64,000 bases of DNA from Sphingobacteriaceae bacterium (GTDB lineage: Bacteria > Bacteroidota > Bacteroidia > B-17B0 > Aurantibacillaceae), in the NCBI GenBank assembly GCA_002319075.1, contig NVQB01000001.1:4588001-4652000 (forward strand), given 5' to 3'. A program made the position numbers and the translations under genes. The notes under the pieces were generated by a model, which saw only the letters and a program-made list of their open reading frames with translations, was not told where the DNA came from and searched no databases. Below, in pieces: positions 18,645 through 28,114 of the stretch (the stretch's first letter is position 1; the number at the start of each line of letters is the position of its first letter).

Positions 18645-18721
18645 TTGGCACGGAAGTTAGCGATTAAGACGCATACGCAAGGTGATCTGAATTTTTAATG
18701 TTCACAGAGCGATGCGATCAT

Positions 18722-18752
18722 TTTGCTGTTTGCAGGAAAAAGGGTAGTATTG
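18722..18752 (+). promoter_or_regulatory. Putative promoter TTTG-N19-TAGTATTG
   Basis: TTTG at 18722-18725, then 19 bases, then TAGTATTG at 18745-18752, one mismatch from TAnnTTTG. Spacing fits Bacteroidota -33/-7 promoters and places transcription start about 34 bases before the ATG at 18793. It would give the second DUF2142 gene its own promoter. Confidence 0.4.
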
Positions 18753-18792
18753 AAATTTCAAAAAATAACCCATACAAAAAACTAAGCAGTTC

Positions 18793-20634
18793 ATGTTTAA
18801 ATCCCTTATTACTATAAAGCCCGCTTCGTTTTTTATTTTTGCAGCGGTAACTTTTGGCATTCTTTATGGCTGTGTAAGGCCACCTTTGCAGTCACCCGAC
18901 GAGTTCAACCATTTTTGCAGAGCTTACCAGATCGCTGAAGGAAAGTTTTTTCCGGAAAAAACGGATAAAAGATTAGGTGGTCAAATTCCAATGAGTTTTG
19001 ATCAATTAAGATTTTTATATGTTCCATGTACTTACCTGCCTGATTATAAAACGCGACTAAAAGAAATGAGGGAAGGTTTGGAAATTAAACTTTCAACTAA
19101 CGATACAAAGTTTATAGATTTTCCTAATACGTCCTATTACTCGCCAGTATCGTATCTTCCACAGTCATTCGCGATCTTTATACTTAAACCATTTAATCCC
19201 TCGGTAGGCCTTTTGTATTATGGCAGTAGAATGTTCTCATACGTGGTGTGGCTGATAGCTATGTTTTTTGTGATCCGTAAGCTGCCAATCTATAAATGGC
19301 TTTTTGCTTTACTGATTCTTATGCCTGGAGATATTTATATTAACAATAGTTTTAGCGCCGATCTAATGACCAATGTTCTGACTCTGTTGTTGATTGCGCA
19401 CATTCTGCAAAGAGCATTCGATGATAAGCCCTTCACCTTAAAAGATTTTTGTTGGCTATTGATTTTCGGAATTCTGCTGGCGCTAACTAAGATAGTTTAC
19501 ATAAGTTTAGTGTTATTGGTCTTTGTTATTCCTGCCGAAAAATTCGGTACACGTCGAAGAAAACTAATTTACAGTGGAATTATTTTTATTATTGCTTGTA
19601 TTGTAGCCCAGTTATGGTCGGCACAGATCATGAAATATTATATTCCCTACAATGAGTATCATGAAGTAATGCGGGAATTCTCAACTGTACACGAGAAAGC
19701 GAATTATTACCTGCAAAAAGAACATTTAAAACAGCACCCTTTTCATTTTTTCGAAGTCATTCTAAACAGTTTGTTTAAGGATGATTTTTATTTGCACAGT
19801 TATATAGGCAGGTTTGGAACTTTCCTCGATAGTCCGATACCAAATTGGTTATCGCTGCTCTATTACATGGGGATCATTTTTGTAGCTTGCACAGAATTCA
19901 CAAAACGATCGCTCTCTTATTTTCAAAAGATGGTCCTTTTTCTCTCAGCATTTGGAACATATGCTCTGTTATTATTAACGCAACACCTTACGTGGAATAG
20001 TATAGGAAACACTATTATTGGCTCTTTCCAGGGAAGATATCTGGTGCCTATATTTCCGCTCATCTTTTTACTTTTAAATAATAGCTGGCAAAAAATCAAA
20101 CTGAATCCTGCTTTATTTGTAATGGTTTTGGTTGTTTTCAGTAACATCTATTGTTGTCGTATGCTTTATGTAAAGTATATAAATAGTTTTACTGAGATTA
20201 CTGAACTTTTTTATAGTGCTGATTCTTTTAAAGAAGAGGAGGTGTTGAAGATGAACGGCGAAATTATAAATGTAAAAGGAAGAAGCTCCAATCAATTTAG
20301 AAGTGCCAGGTATTCTGTAGCGCTGGCTCCCGACTCTTCCAGAAGATTTATTTACAAATTTAATAAAGCACAAAAAAAAGATCTTGTAGAAATTTTCTTC
20401 TGGCGAAAAGGTGAGGGTGCAGAAATAGAAGCAACGGGTTTCGAAAGTTGTTCGCCCTATAAATTCCTTAATCATAATGTTAAGTTAAAAAGCGATAGTG
20501 GATGGAACAGGACGCAAGTGTTCTTTTCCTTTTCAAATGATTGTGCCGCTGACGGAGAGTTTTCTGTTTTTAATCGGGGCAACGACACCGTTTATCTCGA
20601 TGACTTTCGTTTTAAACTCATTCGAAATAAATAA
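18793..20634 (+). CDS. DUF2142-like polytopic membrane protein, copy 2
   Basis: 613 residues, same architecture as the preceding gene: PPLQSPDEFNHFCRAYQIAE loop, a chain of about ten membrane segments, QHLTWNSIGNT and GSFQGRYLVPIFPLIF, then a soluble C-terminal domain ending in YLDDFRFKLIRNK. Aligned motifs are shared with copy 1 along the whole length, so this is a tandem duplication, but the sequences have diverged in the loops (for example the region after RLGGQIP). The function is probably related glycan transfer with different specificity; that is inference. Confidence 0.75.
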   Translation: MFKSLITIKPASFFIFAAVTFGILYGCVRPPLQSPDEFNHFCRAYQIAEGKFFPEKTDKRLGGQIPMSFDQLRFLYVPCTYLPDYKTRLKEMREGLEIKLSTNDTKFIDFPNTSYYSPVSYLPQSFAIFILKPFNPSVGLLYYGSRMFSYVVWLIAMFFVIRKLPIYKWLFALLILMPGDIYINNSFSADLMTNVLTLLLIAHILQRAFDDKPFTLKDFCWLLIFGILLALTKIVYISLVLLVFVIPAEKFGTRRRKLIYSGIIFIIACIVAQLWSAQIMKYYIPYNEYHEVMREFSTVHEKANYYLQKEHLKQHPFHFFEVILNSLFKDDFYLHSYIGRFGTFLDSPIPNWLSLLYYMGIIFVACTEFTKRSLSYFQKMVLFLSAFGTYALLLLTQHLTWNSIGNTIIGSFQGRYLVPIFPLIFLLLNNSWQKIKLNPALFVMVLVVFSNIYCCRMLYVKYINSFTEITELFYSADSFKEEEVLKMNGEIINVKGRSSNQFRSARYSVALAPDSSRRFIYKFNKAQKKDLVEIFFWRKGEGAEIEATGFESCSPYKFLNHNVKLKSDSGWNRTQVFFSFSNDCAADGEFSVFNRGNDTVYLDDFRFKLIRNK

Positions 20635-20742
20635 TCTCAAAAAGCTTAATATTTGCTGAGTAAATTGGTCAGCTTATAATCTTCTTTTATCGAAAATCAA
20701 GCACTCTCATCGCATTAGAATTTAAAGTAATTACAAATTAAC

Positions 20743-20750
20743 TATATTTG
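20743..20750 (+). promoter_or_regulatory. -7 promoter element TATATTTG
   Basis: Exact TAnnTTTG, ending 24 bases before ATG 20775. An in-frame upstream start codon at 20748 overlaps this element and would lie upstream of the transcript, which argues for 20775 as the true start. Confidence 0.55.
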
Positions 20751-20774
20751 TTCGCATCCCTAATCTTCTTTATT

Positions 20775-23180
20775 ATGAAAAAAAATCTACTACTATTAAT
20801 AGTTCTTTGTTTTATTGGTACTGTTAAAGCCCAGGATTTTTTAGGACTTCAAAGCAGTAATTACGCCGGAGTTACCGGGGCTTATAGCAATGCCGCTAAT
20901 ATAGTTGACAACCGTTTTGTTGTTGATATTGCTCTGTTAGGTTTAAATACAGGAATTCACAATAACTATTTGGGAATCAAACGCAGTAGCATTGGCTTTT
21001 CAGACACGAGCTGGAACAACAGGGATAATAATTTTAAGCTCAACAATAATGGTAAGTCTAAGGCTATTTATATGACCAATAGACTTGTACTTCCTTCTTT
21101 TATGATTTCTTTAAACAGAAAAAATGCCATTGCTTTTAACTGGAGTGTACGTAATTTCATTAATGTGAGTGGAATTTCGCAGGATCTCGCAGATCTTTTA
21201 TATAGTGATCTGTCCTTAACACGCCTTTTAAATAAAAGATTGCAAAATAAAAATCTTGACATGCAGCAAATGTCATGGGCAGAGTATGGTTTAACCTACG
21301 CAAGGGTTATAAAACCCGATGGTCCGCATTTTCTTAAAGCTGGGGTTACAGTCAAACTTCTTCAGGGCCTCGAAGCGGCTTATGTGTATGTGAGAGATCT
21401 CGACTACCAGGTAAGTACAAAAGATACCATGAGTTTTTTTAAAACAGAAGTAGCCTATGGTCACTCAGATAATCTTGATTTCACCAGCAATAACCCTGCA
21501 AGCGCCTACAAATTCACTTCGTCACCAGGTTTTGGTTTTGATTTAGGGGCAGTATACGAATGGCGACCAAAATATTTGGATTACCAGTACGAGATGGACG
21601 GTAAGTCTGGATTATTTCGCCGTGATAAAAATAAATACAAAGTAAAAGCCAGCTTAGCTATAAACGATATTGGAGGAATACGCTTTAAAAAAGGAGCTTT
21701 GTCTAATGACTTTACTGCTGATGTAACGCGCTTTAATATTGGCGTTTTTAATAATGCGGATAACATTACAGAATTTGATTCCATTATTAAAGCCCATCCA
21801 CAGGAATTTCCGGCAAAAAACGATAAAAGAACTTTCACCATGCGTTTGCCAATGTCTGTAAATGCTCAGGTGGATTATCGAATATGGAAACCTTTTTACG
21901 TGAATCTGACGGCAAATTTTACTAATTTTTTTAAGAAACAAGAATCCAAAGTTTATGACTACACAAACATTAGCATAGCACCGCGTGTAGAAGGTAAATG
22001 GTTTGGGTTAGGTATTCCGGTTTCATACAACACCTTAGCAGCCAAACACGGACAATTCGTAGGCGTTGGAACTATGGTGCGTCTCGGGCCATTGGTTGTA
22101 GGTTCTAACAATCTTCTTAATTATTTTGCTTCAGAAATTTATGGTGCCGATTTTTATTTTCTCCTGAAAATTCCAATTCCATACGGTATGAAGAAGGATC
22201 GTGACCATGATGGTATTAGCGATAGAAAAGATAAATGCCCGAAAGTACCTGGTATATGGGAGTTTAAAGGTTGCCCTGATAAGGATGGCGACCACGTTCA
22301 GGATTCGGAAGACCGTTGTCCTGATGAGGCAGGGCTTGTTCAACTTATGGGTTGCCCTGACCGCGATGGTGATGGAATTACAGACAGGGAAGACATGTGT
22401 CCTGATTCGGCAGGAACAGCCGAGTTTAAGGGATGCCCTGATACAGACAATGATAAAATTATTGACCGGTTAGATGAGTGTCCTGCCGAAGCTGGTTTGT
22501 CAGAGTTTAATGGTTGTCCTGATAAAGATGCCGATGGCACACCAGATAAATTGGATGACTGTCCGGACGTATTCGGAACAAAAGAAAATAAAGGTTGTCC
22601 TGATAGAGATAATGATGGTCTCGTTGATAAAAAGGATGATTGTCCTGATCAGTCAGGTCCTGTTGAAAATAAAGGTTGTCCTTATCTGGATACAGACAAA
22701 GACGGTGTGTTGGATAAAGATGATGACTGTCCTCTAGTGGCTGGTGTAATTGAACTTAAAGGTTGTCCTGTTTCAAAACCATCCGATCCTGTAGCACAGG
22801 AGGTTCCAATGAAGGCCGCTGAGAAAAAAATTATCGAGAAGGCCTTTGCCAGTCTGGAATTTGCTTCAGCAAAAGATATCATTAAACCAAAATCCTTACC
22901 GGCATTGAACGAACTTGCCAAATTAATGATTGCGCATTCTACTGATTGGAAATTGAAGTTAGCTGGACATACGGATAATCAAGGTATAGCAGAAAAAAAC
23001 ATGGTACTGTCCGAAAAACGTACCTTGGCTGTGAAAAAATACCTGGCGAAAAAAGGTGTTAAAGAGGATCAATTAATCACCGAGTGGTTTGGACAAACAA
23101 TGCCGATTGACGATAATGCAACTCCTAAAGGACGCCAACGTAACAGAAGGGTAGAGATGAAAATTCTTCTAAAAGAGTAA
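20775..23180 (+). CDS. DUF5723-like envelope protein with thrombospondin-3 repeats and OmpA C-domain
   Basis: 801 residues from ATG 20775, which begins a clean signal peptide (MKKNLLLLIVLCFIGTVKAQ). Residues about 20-475 form a beta-barrel-type domain of the DUF5723 kind (FLGLQSSNYAGVTGAYSNAAN). Then come about seven calcium-binding thrombospondin type-3 repeats of the pattern 'DKDGD...D..D.CPD..G....KGCP'. The last 110 residues are an OmpA-like peptidoglycan-binding domain (LAGHTDNQGIAEKN, LSEKRTLAVKKYL, GRQRNRRVEMKI). It should span the outer membrane, reach through the periplasm on a Ca-stiffened rod, and grip peptidoglycan. Confidence 0.9.
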   Translation: MKKNLLLLIVLCFIGTVKAQDFLGLQSSNYAGVTGAYSNAANIVDNRFVVDIALLGLNTGIHNNYLGIKRSSIGFSDTSWNNRDNNFKLNNNGKSKAIYMTNRLVLPSFMISLNRKNAIAFNWSVRNFINVSGISQDLADLLYSDLSLTRLLNKRLQNKNLDMQQMSWAEYGLTYARVIKPDGPHFLKAGVTVKLLQGLEAAYVYVRDLDYQVSTKDTMSFFKTEVAYGHSDNLDFTSNNPASAYKFTSSPGFGFDLGAVYEWRPKYLDYQYEMDGKSGLFRRDKNKYKVKASLAINDIGGIRFKKGALSNDFTADVTRFNIGVFNNADNITEFDSIIKAHPQEFPAKNDKRTFTMRLPMSVNAQVDYRIWKPFYVNLTANFTNFFKKQESKVYDYTNISIAPRVEGKWFGLGIPVSYNTLAAKHGQFVGVGTMVRLGPLVVGSNNLLNYFASEIYGADFYFLLKIPIPYGMKKDRDHDGISDRKDKCPKVPGIWEFKGCPDKDGDHVQDSEDRCPDEAGLVQLMGCPDRDGDGITDREDMCPDSAGTAEFKGCPDTDNDKIIDRLDECPAEAGLSEFNGCPDKDADGTPDKLDDCPDVFGTKENKGCPDRDNDGLVDKKDDCPDQSGPVENKGCPYLDTDKDGVLDKDDDCPLVAGVIELKGCPVSKPSDPVAQEVPMKAAEKKIIEKAFASLEFASAKDIIKPKSLPALNELAKLMIAHSTDWKLKLAGHTDNQGIAEKNMVLSEKRTLAVKKYLAKKGVKEDQLITEWFGQTMPIDDNATPKGRQRNRRVEMKILLKE

Positions 23181-23184
23181 GCGG

Positions 23185-23292
23185 ATGATTTATTTACTGG
23201 TGCTGGTATGGATAATTGTTTTACTTATTGTTGTAAGGTTTGTCATAAAAAGCATCAGGAAAAACAAACAGTGGAATAAAAGATCCAGATAG
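23185..23292 (+). CDS. Possible small single-pass membrane protein (35 residues)
   Basis: An ATG four bases after the stop of the OmpA-domain gene opens a 35-codon frame: a hydrophobic stretch IYLLVLVWIIVLLIVVRFV followed by a basic tail (IKSIRKNKQWNKRSR) and TAG. A hydrophobic helix followed by Lys/Arg residues fits a small inner-membrane protein with its C-terminus in the cytoplasm. The tight spacing suggests coupling to the upstream gene. It is too short to prove from one sequence. Confidence 0.45.
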   Translation: MIYLLVLVWIIVLLIVVRFVIKSIRKNKQWNKRSR

Positions 23293-23322
23293 AGTTCTTA
23301 TTTCATAAAATTAAAAGCACCT

Positions 23323-23360
23323 ATGGGGAAGGGAATTTATTACTGAATTTTCTTCCCCAT
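23323..23360. terminator. Bidirectional hairpin between convergent genes
   Basis: ATGGGGAAGGGAATT (23323-23337) pairs with AATTTTCTTCCCCAT (23346-23360) at 13 of 15 positions. The right arm is also the last codons of the minus-strand gene ending at 23340. T-rich runs follow on both strands (TCTTTTAAT and CTTTTAATTTT), so it can end transcripts from both sides. Confidence 0.5.
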
Positions 23361-24575
23361 GTCTTTTAATAAGAATACTGAAAAGAAAATAATACTTGCT
23401 GCACCCAAAACAAGACACAAGCACAAAAAAGTTTTTGTTTCAAAAAAGGGTGGTTCAGCAACAACTACAATTGGCTCTGGCGCGATCTCTTTTAAATTTA
23501 AGAGCAAATCGGGCAGGAGTTGTGGAAGGGTTGATTCGAAAAAATCGGAATCATAGTTTGGGGCTCGTAGTTTTTGATTTCCACATTTCAAAGTATATCT
23601 ATTTAAAGAGTCGAGGTAACACACCAAATAGCTTGCAAACTGCTGACAGCTGATACTTTCGATGGGCAGAGGAGCAAGATCTTTATTTTCAATCTCAAGG
23701 AAAATTTCTTTTTCATTTATAGCTGGTACATTCACAATCAAAGATTGGTTCGACGAGAGATCAAATTCGAAAAGGTTATCTCTGTAGTGAATTGTTTTGT
23801 GTTTTTGCTGCTCTGTTTTATTGGTGTAAACTGTTACGTGACGAACGAAAGCGCTCGTGTCTTTCATTCTAAAGGTTAGCCGGTCTATTTGCTGGTTTTT
23901 TTCAAAAGAAAGTCTAACAACGGTTAGTTTCTTTGCAGGCTCTTCCATAAACATACTTCTGAATTTAAGTGGAAAGGTCTCGCCAGCCAATAAAGAGTTT
24001 TTAAAGTTTCCTAAAGAAATTATGTTCAAGGAATCTGTGTCAGGACCTTCCAGCTTGATGCGGTAAAAACGGTAGTCAGATGGCGCAAAATAAACACAGC
24101 GATATAAAGAATCGTAACTGGCTAAATAAATTGTGTTTAATGCCTGAGAGTTGCCAACACTTAGCCATTGCAGAGAGTCAATGCTCCCTTCTACAGAACA
24201 ATAGGTGTAAGAACCCGGCGACGAGGTTTTAAAAGCAAGATTTGTCAGTTCTTCATCGGCAGCAATTTTTACAAGCAGTTCAGTGCAGTTTTGAAAATGC
24301 TTTTCAGAAAGAATTTTAAAAGGCGTAAAATTTTCTTTTTCCTTAAACGGACCTTCACTTAAATAGTAATAGGGAACTTCATGATTTGCGGAGTCGAAAA
24401 GACGTACATCGCGCAGATCTCTGGTCATGTGCGTTTTTACTTCCGGATTCAAAGGAATTTTATAATAACTCGTGCGTTTGATCCCCTTTAACTCACCTTC
24501 ATGCGAAAAATTTTGAGACCTGCTAAAAGTTCCGCAAAAAATAAAAAGTGCTATGTAGAAATAGTTTGTAAGCAT
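23340..24575 (-). CDS. Exported membrane-anchored protein, DUF3999-like
   Basis: 411 residues with an N-terminal signal peptide (about 1-20) and a single C-terminal hydrophobic helix (about 383-405, LCLVLGAASIIFFSVFLL) followed by a basic end, so most of the protein faces the periplasm. The N-terminal region (YYKIPLNPEVKTHMTRDLRD, RLFDSANHEVPYYYL) resembles DUF3999, whose members are periplasmic beta-sandwich proteins of unknown role; two discoidin-like blocks (SIDSLQWLSVGNSQA, RFYRIKLEGPD) fit carbohydrate-binding-like folds. No catalytic motif is seen. The family assignment is from memory and tentative. Confidence 0.6.
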   Translation of the reverse strand: MLTNYFYIALFIFCGTFSRSQNFSHEGELKGIKRTSYYKIPLNPEVKTHMTRDLRDVRLFDSANHEVPYYYLSEGPFKEKENFTPFKILSEKHFQNCTELLVKIAADEELTNLAFKTSSPGSYTYCSVEGSIDSLQWLSVGNSQALNTIYLASYDSLYRCVYFAPSDYRFYRIKLEGPDTDSLNIISLGNFKNSLLAGETFPLKFRSMFMEEPAKKLTVVRLSFEKNQQIDRLTFRMKDTSAFVRHVTVYTNKTEQQKHKTIHYRDNLFEFDLSSNQSLIVNVPAINEKEIFLEIENKDLAPLPIESISCQQFASYLVCYLDSLNRYTLKCGNQKLRAPNYDSDFFESTLPQLLPDLLLNLKEIAPEPIVVVAEPPFFETKTFLCLCLVLGAASIIFFSVFLLKDMGKKIQ

Positions 24576-24617
24576 ACAGCATTTGTTTAGAAACCTTTAT
24601 TGAAAACGGAAATGCGT

Positions 24618-25409
24618 TTACCGCGCTGGTCCGGCTTCCAGACCTTTATTTACACGTTGTACCAGGATAGCTGCGATTTTTGAAAAGTGCTTATCAATAA
24701 TTTTTTTTGGATTGTTTAAAGCAGGATCAAACTCTTCCTCTACAATTCCTGAATTTATTTCTTTAGCATCGAACGTGTAAACCGTGTAATGCACAACGAT
24801 TTTTCGGTTTGGATTTCCTGCACCCATTTCATTAGGGTCTTTTGATCCGCTGGCAAGAATGTCCAACTGATTTATAAAAATAAAAATATCTGTCTTGTAT
24901 TTTCCGTATAGCAGAGGCACAACTTTGGGACTTGTTAAGCGGGCTTCCATGTAACGCTTGTCACTATTGGTTTCTACAATTACCTGGCCCTTCTCAATTT
25001 TCCTTTCTTCTTTTTCTCTTTTTGGGGCTTTGTAATTAGCCTGGTCCGGAACCTTTAGATACTCGTAACTAAGGTATTGATAAACGCCATCAAGTTCTTT
25101 TTTGTACTTAACGGTGTCTTCCATCAAATCTACCACTGTGTATTTGGCCGCTTTAAAAGCCCTGTACATTTGGTCATTTAATCCGTCACGAAATTTGTAA
25201 CGGATTTCTCTAGACGAAAGTTTTGTTTCGGCATGTATGAACCGATCCACTTCACCCATATAAAGTTTGGGTTCAAAAGGAATCAACATCACTTTATGGG
25301 CGGTTGCAGTTTCTTTTTCGACAGGTTTTTTTTGACTGCGAGTTGTATTCTGAGCCTTTATCAGGATAGAAAAAAATAGAAAAACAGTTATGTAAAAATT
25401 GATTTTCAT
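24618..25409 (-). CDS. Conserved exported protein of unknown function
   Basis: 263 residues with a signal peptide (MKINFYITVFLFFSILIKAQ). A mixed alpha/beta body follows; HKVMLIPFEPKLYMGEVDR and FKAAKYTVVDL recall periplasmic proteins related to lipoprotein or TolB-N-like folds, but I do not recognise a named family. There is no lipobox cysteine and no further membrane segment. It starts 22 bases after the stop of rseP and precedes the DUF3999-like gene, so the three may share a transcript. Confidence 0.65.
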   Translation of the reverse strand: MKINFYITVFLFFSILIKAQNTTRSQKKPVEKETATAHKVMLIPFEPKLYMGEVDRFIHAETKLSSREIRYKFRDGLNDQMYRAFKAAKYTVVDLMEDTVKYKKELDGVYQYLSYEYLKVPDQANYKAPKREKEERKIEKGQVIVETNSDKRYMEARLTSPKVVPLLYGKYKTDIFIFINQLDILASGSKDPNEMGAGNPNRKIVVHYTVYTFDAKEINSGIVEEEFDPALNNPKKIIDKHFSKIAAILVQRVNKGLEAGPAR

Positions 25410-25431
25410 TTTTAAATCCTCTCGGGATTTT

Positions 25432-26763
25432 CTAGTTGCGTAACCAGTCGGTATTTGCGTAAATCATAAGACCGAGTACTATGAATAAACCAACGTTATT
25501 AGCGTAATAAATTATCTGATCAGAAACTTTTTTACCAGTGATCATTTCCCATAAAATGAACATAATGTAACCGCCGTCTAACATAGGAATTGGTAAAAAA
25601 TTCATAAAGGCCAGTGCCAATGATAAAAACCCTGTAAACATCCAGAATTGTTGCCAGTCCCAGGTAGAATTCATTTGTTGAACCATTGTATAAAATCCAC
25701 CAACTTGTTGATGCGCGTCTTTCACTGTAAATAGTACAACAAATTGTTTCGCCTGCATCACAATCAGTTCCATACCATCTTTTAACCCCTGCACGAAGGC
25801 TTGGCCGATGTTGAAGCTTTGTTCTTCCATTTTTACCTTTTCTATTGCAGTCTGAAAAAATCCAGGTGTTCCAATATCACTAATCATGCAGGAAGTGGTC
25901 ACTGTATCTTTGCCGCGTAATAAAGTAAAATCTACTTTTTTATTTCTATTAGCGTCCATCATGCTTCTGTATTCGTCATAATAGATTATTTTTTGACCGT
26001 TCACTGCAAGAATGCGATCTCCTTTTTTTATATCCGCGTTGGCGGCAAAACTTGTTGCATCAACAGAGTCTATCTTAGCTGCAAAACGAGGCTGAACAAA
26101 GTTAGACTTCTTCATCCGTTTCAAAATTTTTCCTCTATCGTCGTTATTTACCGGGACAGAAAATTTTTCACCGTTTGCGTGCACACCTTCGATGCTGCTT
26201 ACGCCATTCATAATTAATTCTACAGGAATACGATTTATCGAGCGTACAGGCCTGCCATCCAGTGAAGTAATAAAATCGCCATTTCTTAATCCCAGGTTAT
26301 AAGCAGAGCTATCCACCATTAATCCATGAGTTATGTTTGTAATAGGTAGAGTTTCTTTTCCGTAAGCCAGTAAAGCCATCCAGAAAATGAATACCCCCAA
26401 AATAAGATTTACAAGAATTCCACCCATCATTACAAGAAGACGTTGCCACGCCGGCTTGCTGCGTAATTCCCAGGGTTGTGGCGGCGCATCAATTAAAGTT
26501 TTATCCATTTGCTCATCAACCATACCGGCAATCTGAACATATCCGCCAAATGGAAACCAGCCCAAACCATATTCCGTATCACCGATTTTCTTTTTCCAGA
26601 TCGCAAAATTCATTACCGAAGCGAAAGGAAATAAGAAATCAAAAAATAAGTAAAATTTATCAACGCGGCATTTAAAACGTTTAGCGAACCAAAAGTGTCC
26701 GAATTCGTGAAGCGTTACTAAAATGGTTAGACTTAGAAAAAGCTGGGCTATTTTTATGAACAT
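25432..26763 (-). CDS. rseP: RseP/site-2 membrane zinc protease
   Basis: 443 residues, normal length. The zinc-binding HEFGH (His19, Glu20, His23) lies in the first membrane helix, and the third ligand is in LPIPMLDGGYIMFIL near the C-terminus. Two PDZ domains sit between (SAYNLGLRNGDFITSLDG and ADIKKGDRILAVNGQK). The enzyme cleaves transmembrane anti-sigma factors or leftover signal peptides inside the inner membrane. It lies 109 bases downstream of dxr, a pairing seen in many bacteria. Confidence 0.95.
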   Translation of the reverse strand: MFIKIAQLFLSLTILVTLHEFGHFWFAKRFKCRVDKFYLFFDFLFPFASVMNFAIWKKKIGDTEYGLGWFPFGGYVQIAGMVDEQMDKTLIDAPPQPWELRSKPAWQRLLVMMGGILVNLILGVFIFWMALLAYGKETLPITNITHGLMVDSSAYNLGLRNGDFITSLDGRPVRSINRIPVELIMNGVSSIEGVHANGEKFSVPVNNDDRGKILKRMKKSNFVQPRFAAKIDSVDATSFAANADIKKGDRILAVNGQKIIYYDEYRSMMDANRNKKVDFTLLRGKDTVTTSCMISDIGTPGFFQTAIEKVKMEEQSFNIGQAFVQGLKDGMELIVMQAKQFVVLFTVKDAHQQVGGFYTMVQQMNSTWDWQQFWMFTGFLSLALAFMNFLPIPMLDGGYIMFILWEMITGKKVSDQIIYYANNVGLFIVLGLMIYANTDWLRN

Positions 26764-26872
26764 AGTGAGACTTAGTTGTGTGTTAGTGTTGTAGCTTACA
26801 ATTCTCTACAAGCAGCGTAAAATTAATGTTTTTTGACTGATTTAATAAGATTTTGTTGGCTTTTAAAGAATA

Positions 26873-28033
26873 TTATGATTTGCAATAGTGTACCGCTATT
26901 TCCCTGGTTTCCTTGTCGGTGGCAATAAATGCAGCGTAATCAGGTGACTTTATAAAGGCTGTTTTTTCGAGAACTTTCTCTATGATATCACTCATTTGTA
27001 AAAATCCTATCTTGTCTTCAAGAAAGGCCTGTACCGCAATTTCGTTCGCTGCATTCAAAGCGCAAGGTACATTTCCTCCTTTTTTCATAGCTTCATACGC
27101 CAGTCCAAGATTAGGAAACACGCTCATATCTGCTTTTTCAAATGTAAGTGTGGGATAGTTTAAAAAGTTGAACCGTGGAAAATTATTTTTTATCCTCTGA
27201 GGATAAGTCATAGCGTATTGTATAGGGAGCTTCATATCAGGCAAACCCATTTGTGCTTTTAAACTTCCATCTTCAAACTGAACCAAACTGTGCACGATGC
27301 TTTGAGGATGAACAATAACATCTATTTGTTCTGGCTTTAAATTAAAAAGCCACTTTGCTTCAATAACTTCCAGACCCTTGTTCATAAGGCTTGCAGAGTC
27401 AATGGTGATTTTTGCACCCATTACCCAGTTGGGATGTTTTAAGGCCTGCTCTTTTTTTACAGACGATAAAAAGTTTTTGTCTTTACCTCTAAATGGCCCC
27501 CCACTGGCCGTTAAATAGATTTTCTCTACTTTATTTTCCCACTCACCGGCAAGACATTGGAAGATGGCCGAGTGCTCACTGTCTACCGGATAAATATTCA
27601 CCGCATTCTCAAGTGCAAGTTTTGTTACCAGTTCTCCAGCAACAACCATGGTCTCTTTATTAGCAAGTGCAATATTTTTTTTATGCTTAATGGCATTGAT
27701 TGTACTTGCCAAACCTGCGTAACCCACAATACTTGCCAGCACAAGATCAATCGTGTCCATCTCTACAATTTGTTCAACGGCCTTCGCTCCTGCAAAAACT
27801 TTGATGTCGTGCGGAACTAACGCGGCTTTTACTTCTGCGTATTTTGATTCATCGGCAATTACAACGGCATTTGGATTAAATTCCAATGCTTGTTTAATTA
27901 GTAATTCCGAGTTTGAATTGGCAACCAGAACTTCTGCTTCAAAAAGATCGGGATGTTCTTTAATTACTTCTAATGCTTGGGTGCCAATACTTCCTGTGCT
28001 TCCAATAACGGCAATGCGTTTTTTCTCTTCCAT
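26873..28033 (-). CDS. dxr: 1-deoxy-D-xylulose 5-phosphate reductoisomerase
   Basis: 386 residues from ATG 28033. An in-frame ATG at 28090 would add 19 residues (MDCAKNNFATPK...) that are not part of the family; the internal Met is followed directly by EEKKRIAVIGSTGSIGTQAL, the NADPH motif. Other conserved blocks: ALANKETMVVAGELV, PVDSEHSAIFQCL, TASGGPFRG and MNKGLEVIEA. It catalyses the second step of the non-mevalonate isoprenoid pathway. The divergent promoter of the TPP-riboswitch gene lies within 80 bases of its start. Confidence 0.95.
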   Translation of the reverse strand: MEEKKRIAVIGSTGSIGTQALEVIKEHPDLFEAEVLVANSNSELLIKQALEFNPNAVVIADESKYAEVKAALVPHDIKVFAGAKAVEQIVEMDTIDLVLASIVGYAGLASTINAIKHKKNIALANKETMVVAGELVTKLALENAVNIYPVDSEHSAIFQCLAGEWENKVEKIYLTASGGPFRGKDKNFLSSVKKEQALKHPNWVMGAKITIDSASLMNKGLEVIEAKWLFNLKPEQIDVIVHPQSIVHSLVQFEDGSLKAQMGLPDMKLPIQYAMTYPQRIKNNFPRFNFLNYPTLTFEKADMSVFPNLGLAYEAMKKGGNVPCALNAANEIAVQAFLEDKIGFLQMSDIIEKVLEKTAFIKSPDYAAFIATDKETREIAVHYCKS

Positions 28034-28076
28034 GTGCTGCAAAACTCCGAATAATTTCGGTGTCGCAAAATTATTT

Positions 28077-28108
28077 TTTGCACAATCCATTTACACAACG
28101 TAATTTCG
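28077..28108 (+). promoter_or_regulatory. Promoter TTTG-N20-TAATTTCG upstream of the TPP riboswitch
   Basis: TTTG at 28077-28080, 20 bases, then TAATTTCG at 28101-28108, one base from TAnnTTTG. Predicted start of transcription falls near 28115, exactly where the riboswitch begins. Confidence 0.55.
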
Positions 28109-28114
28109 CCCCGT

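Noticed and set aside
20748-20774. Upstream start for the OmpA-domain protein
   Set aside because: It overlaps the -7 element TATATTTG, so it would not be in the transcript.
22201-22737. Plus-strand frames overlapping the thrombospondin-3 repeats
   Set aside because: Shifted readings of the repeat codons; the real protein runs through in the other frame.
28034-28090. Longer N-terminus for Dxr from ATG 28090
   Set aside because: It adds 19 residues in front of the cofactor motif that other Dxr proteins do not have.
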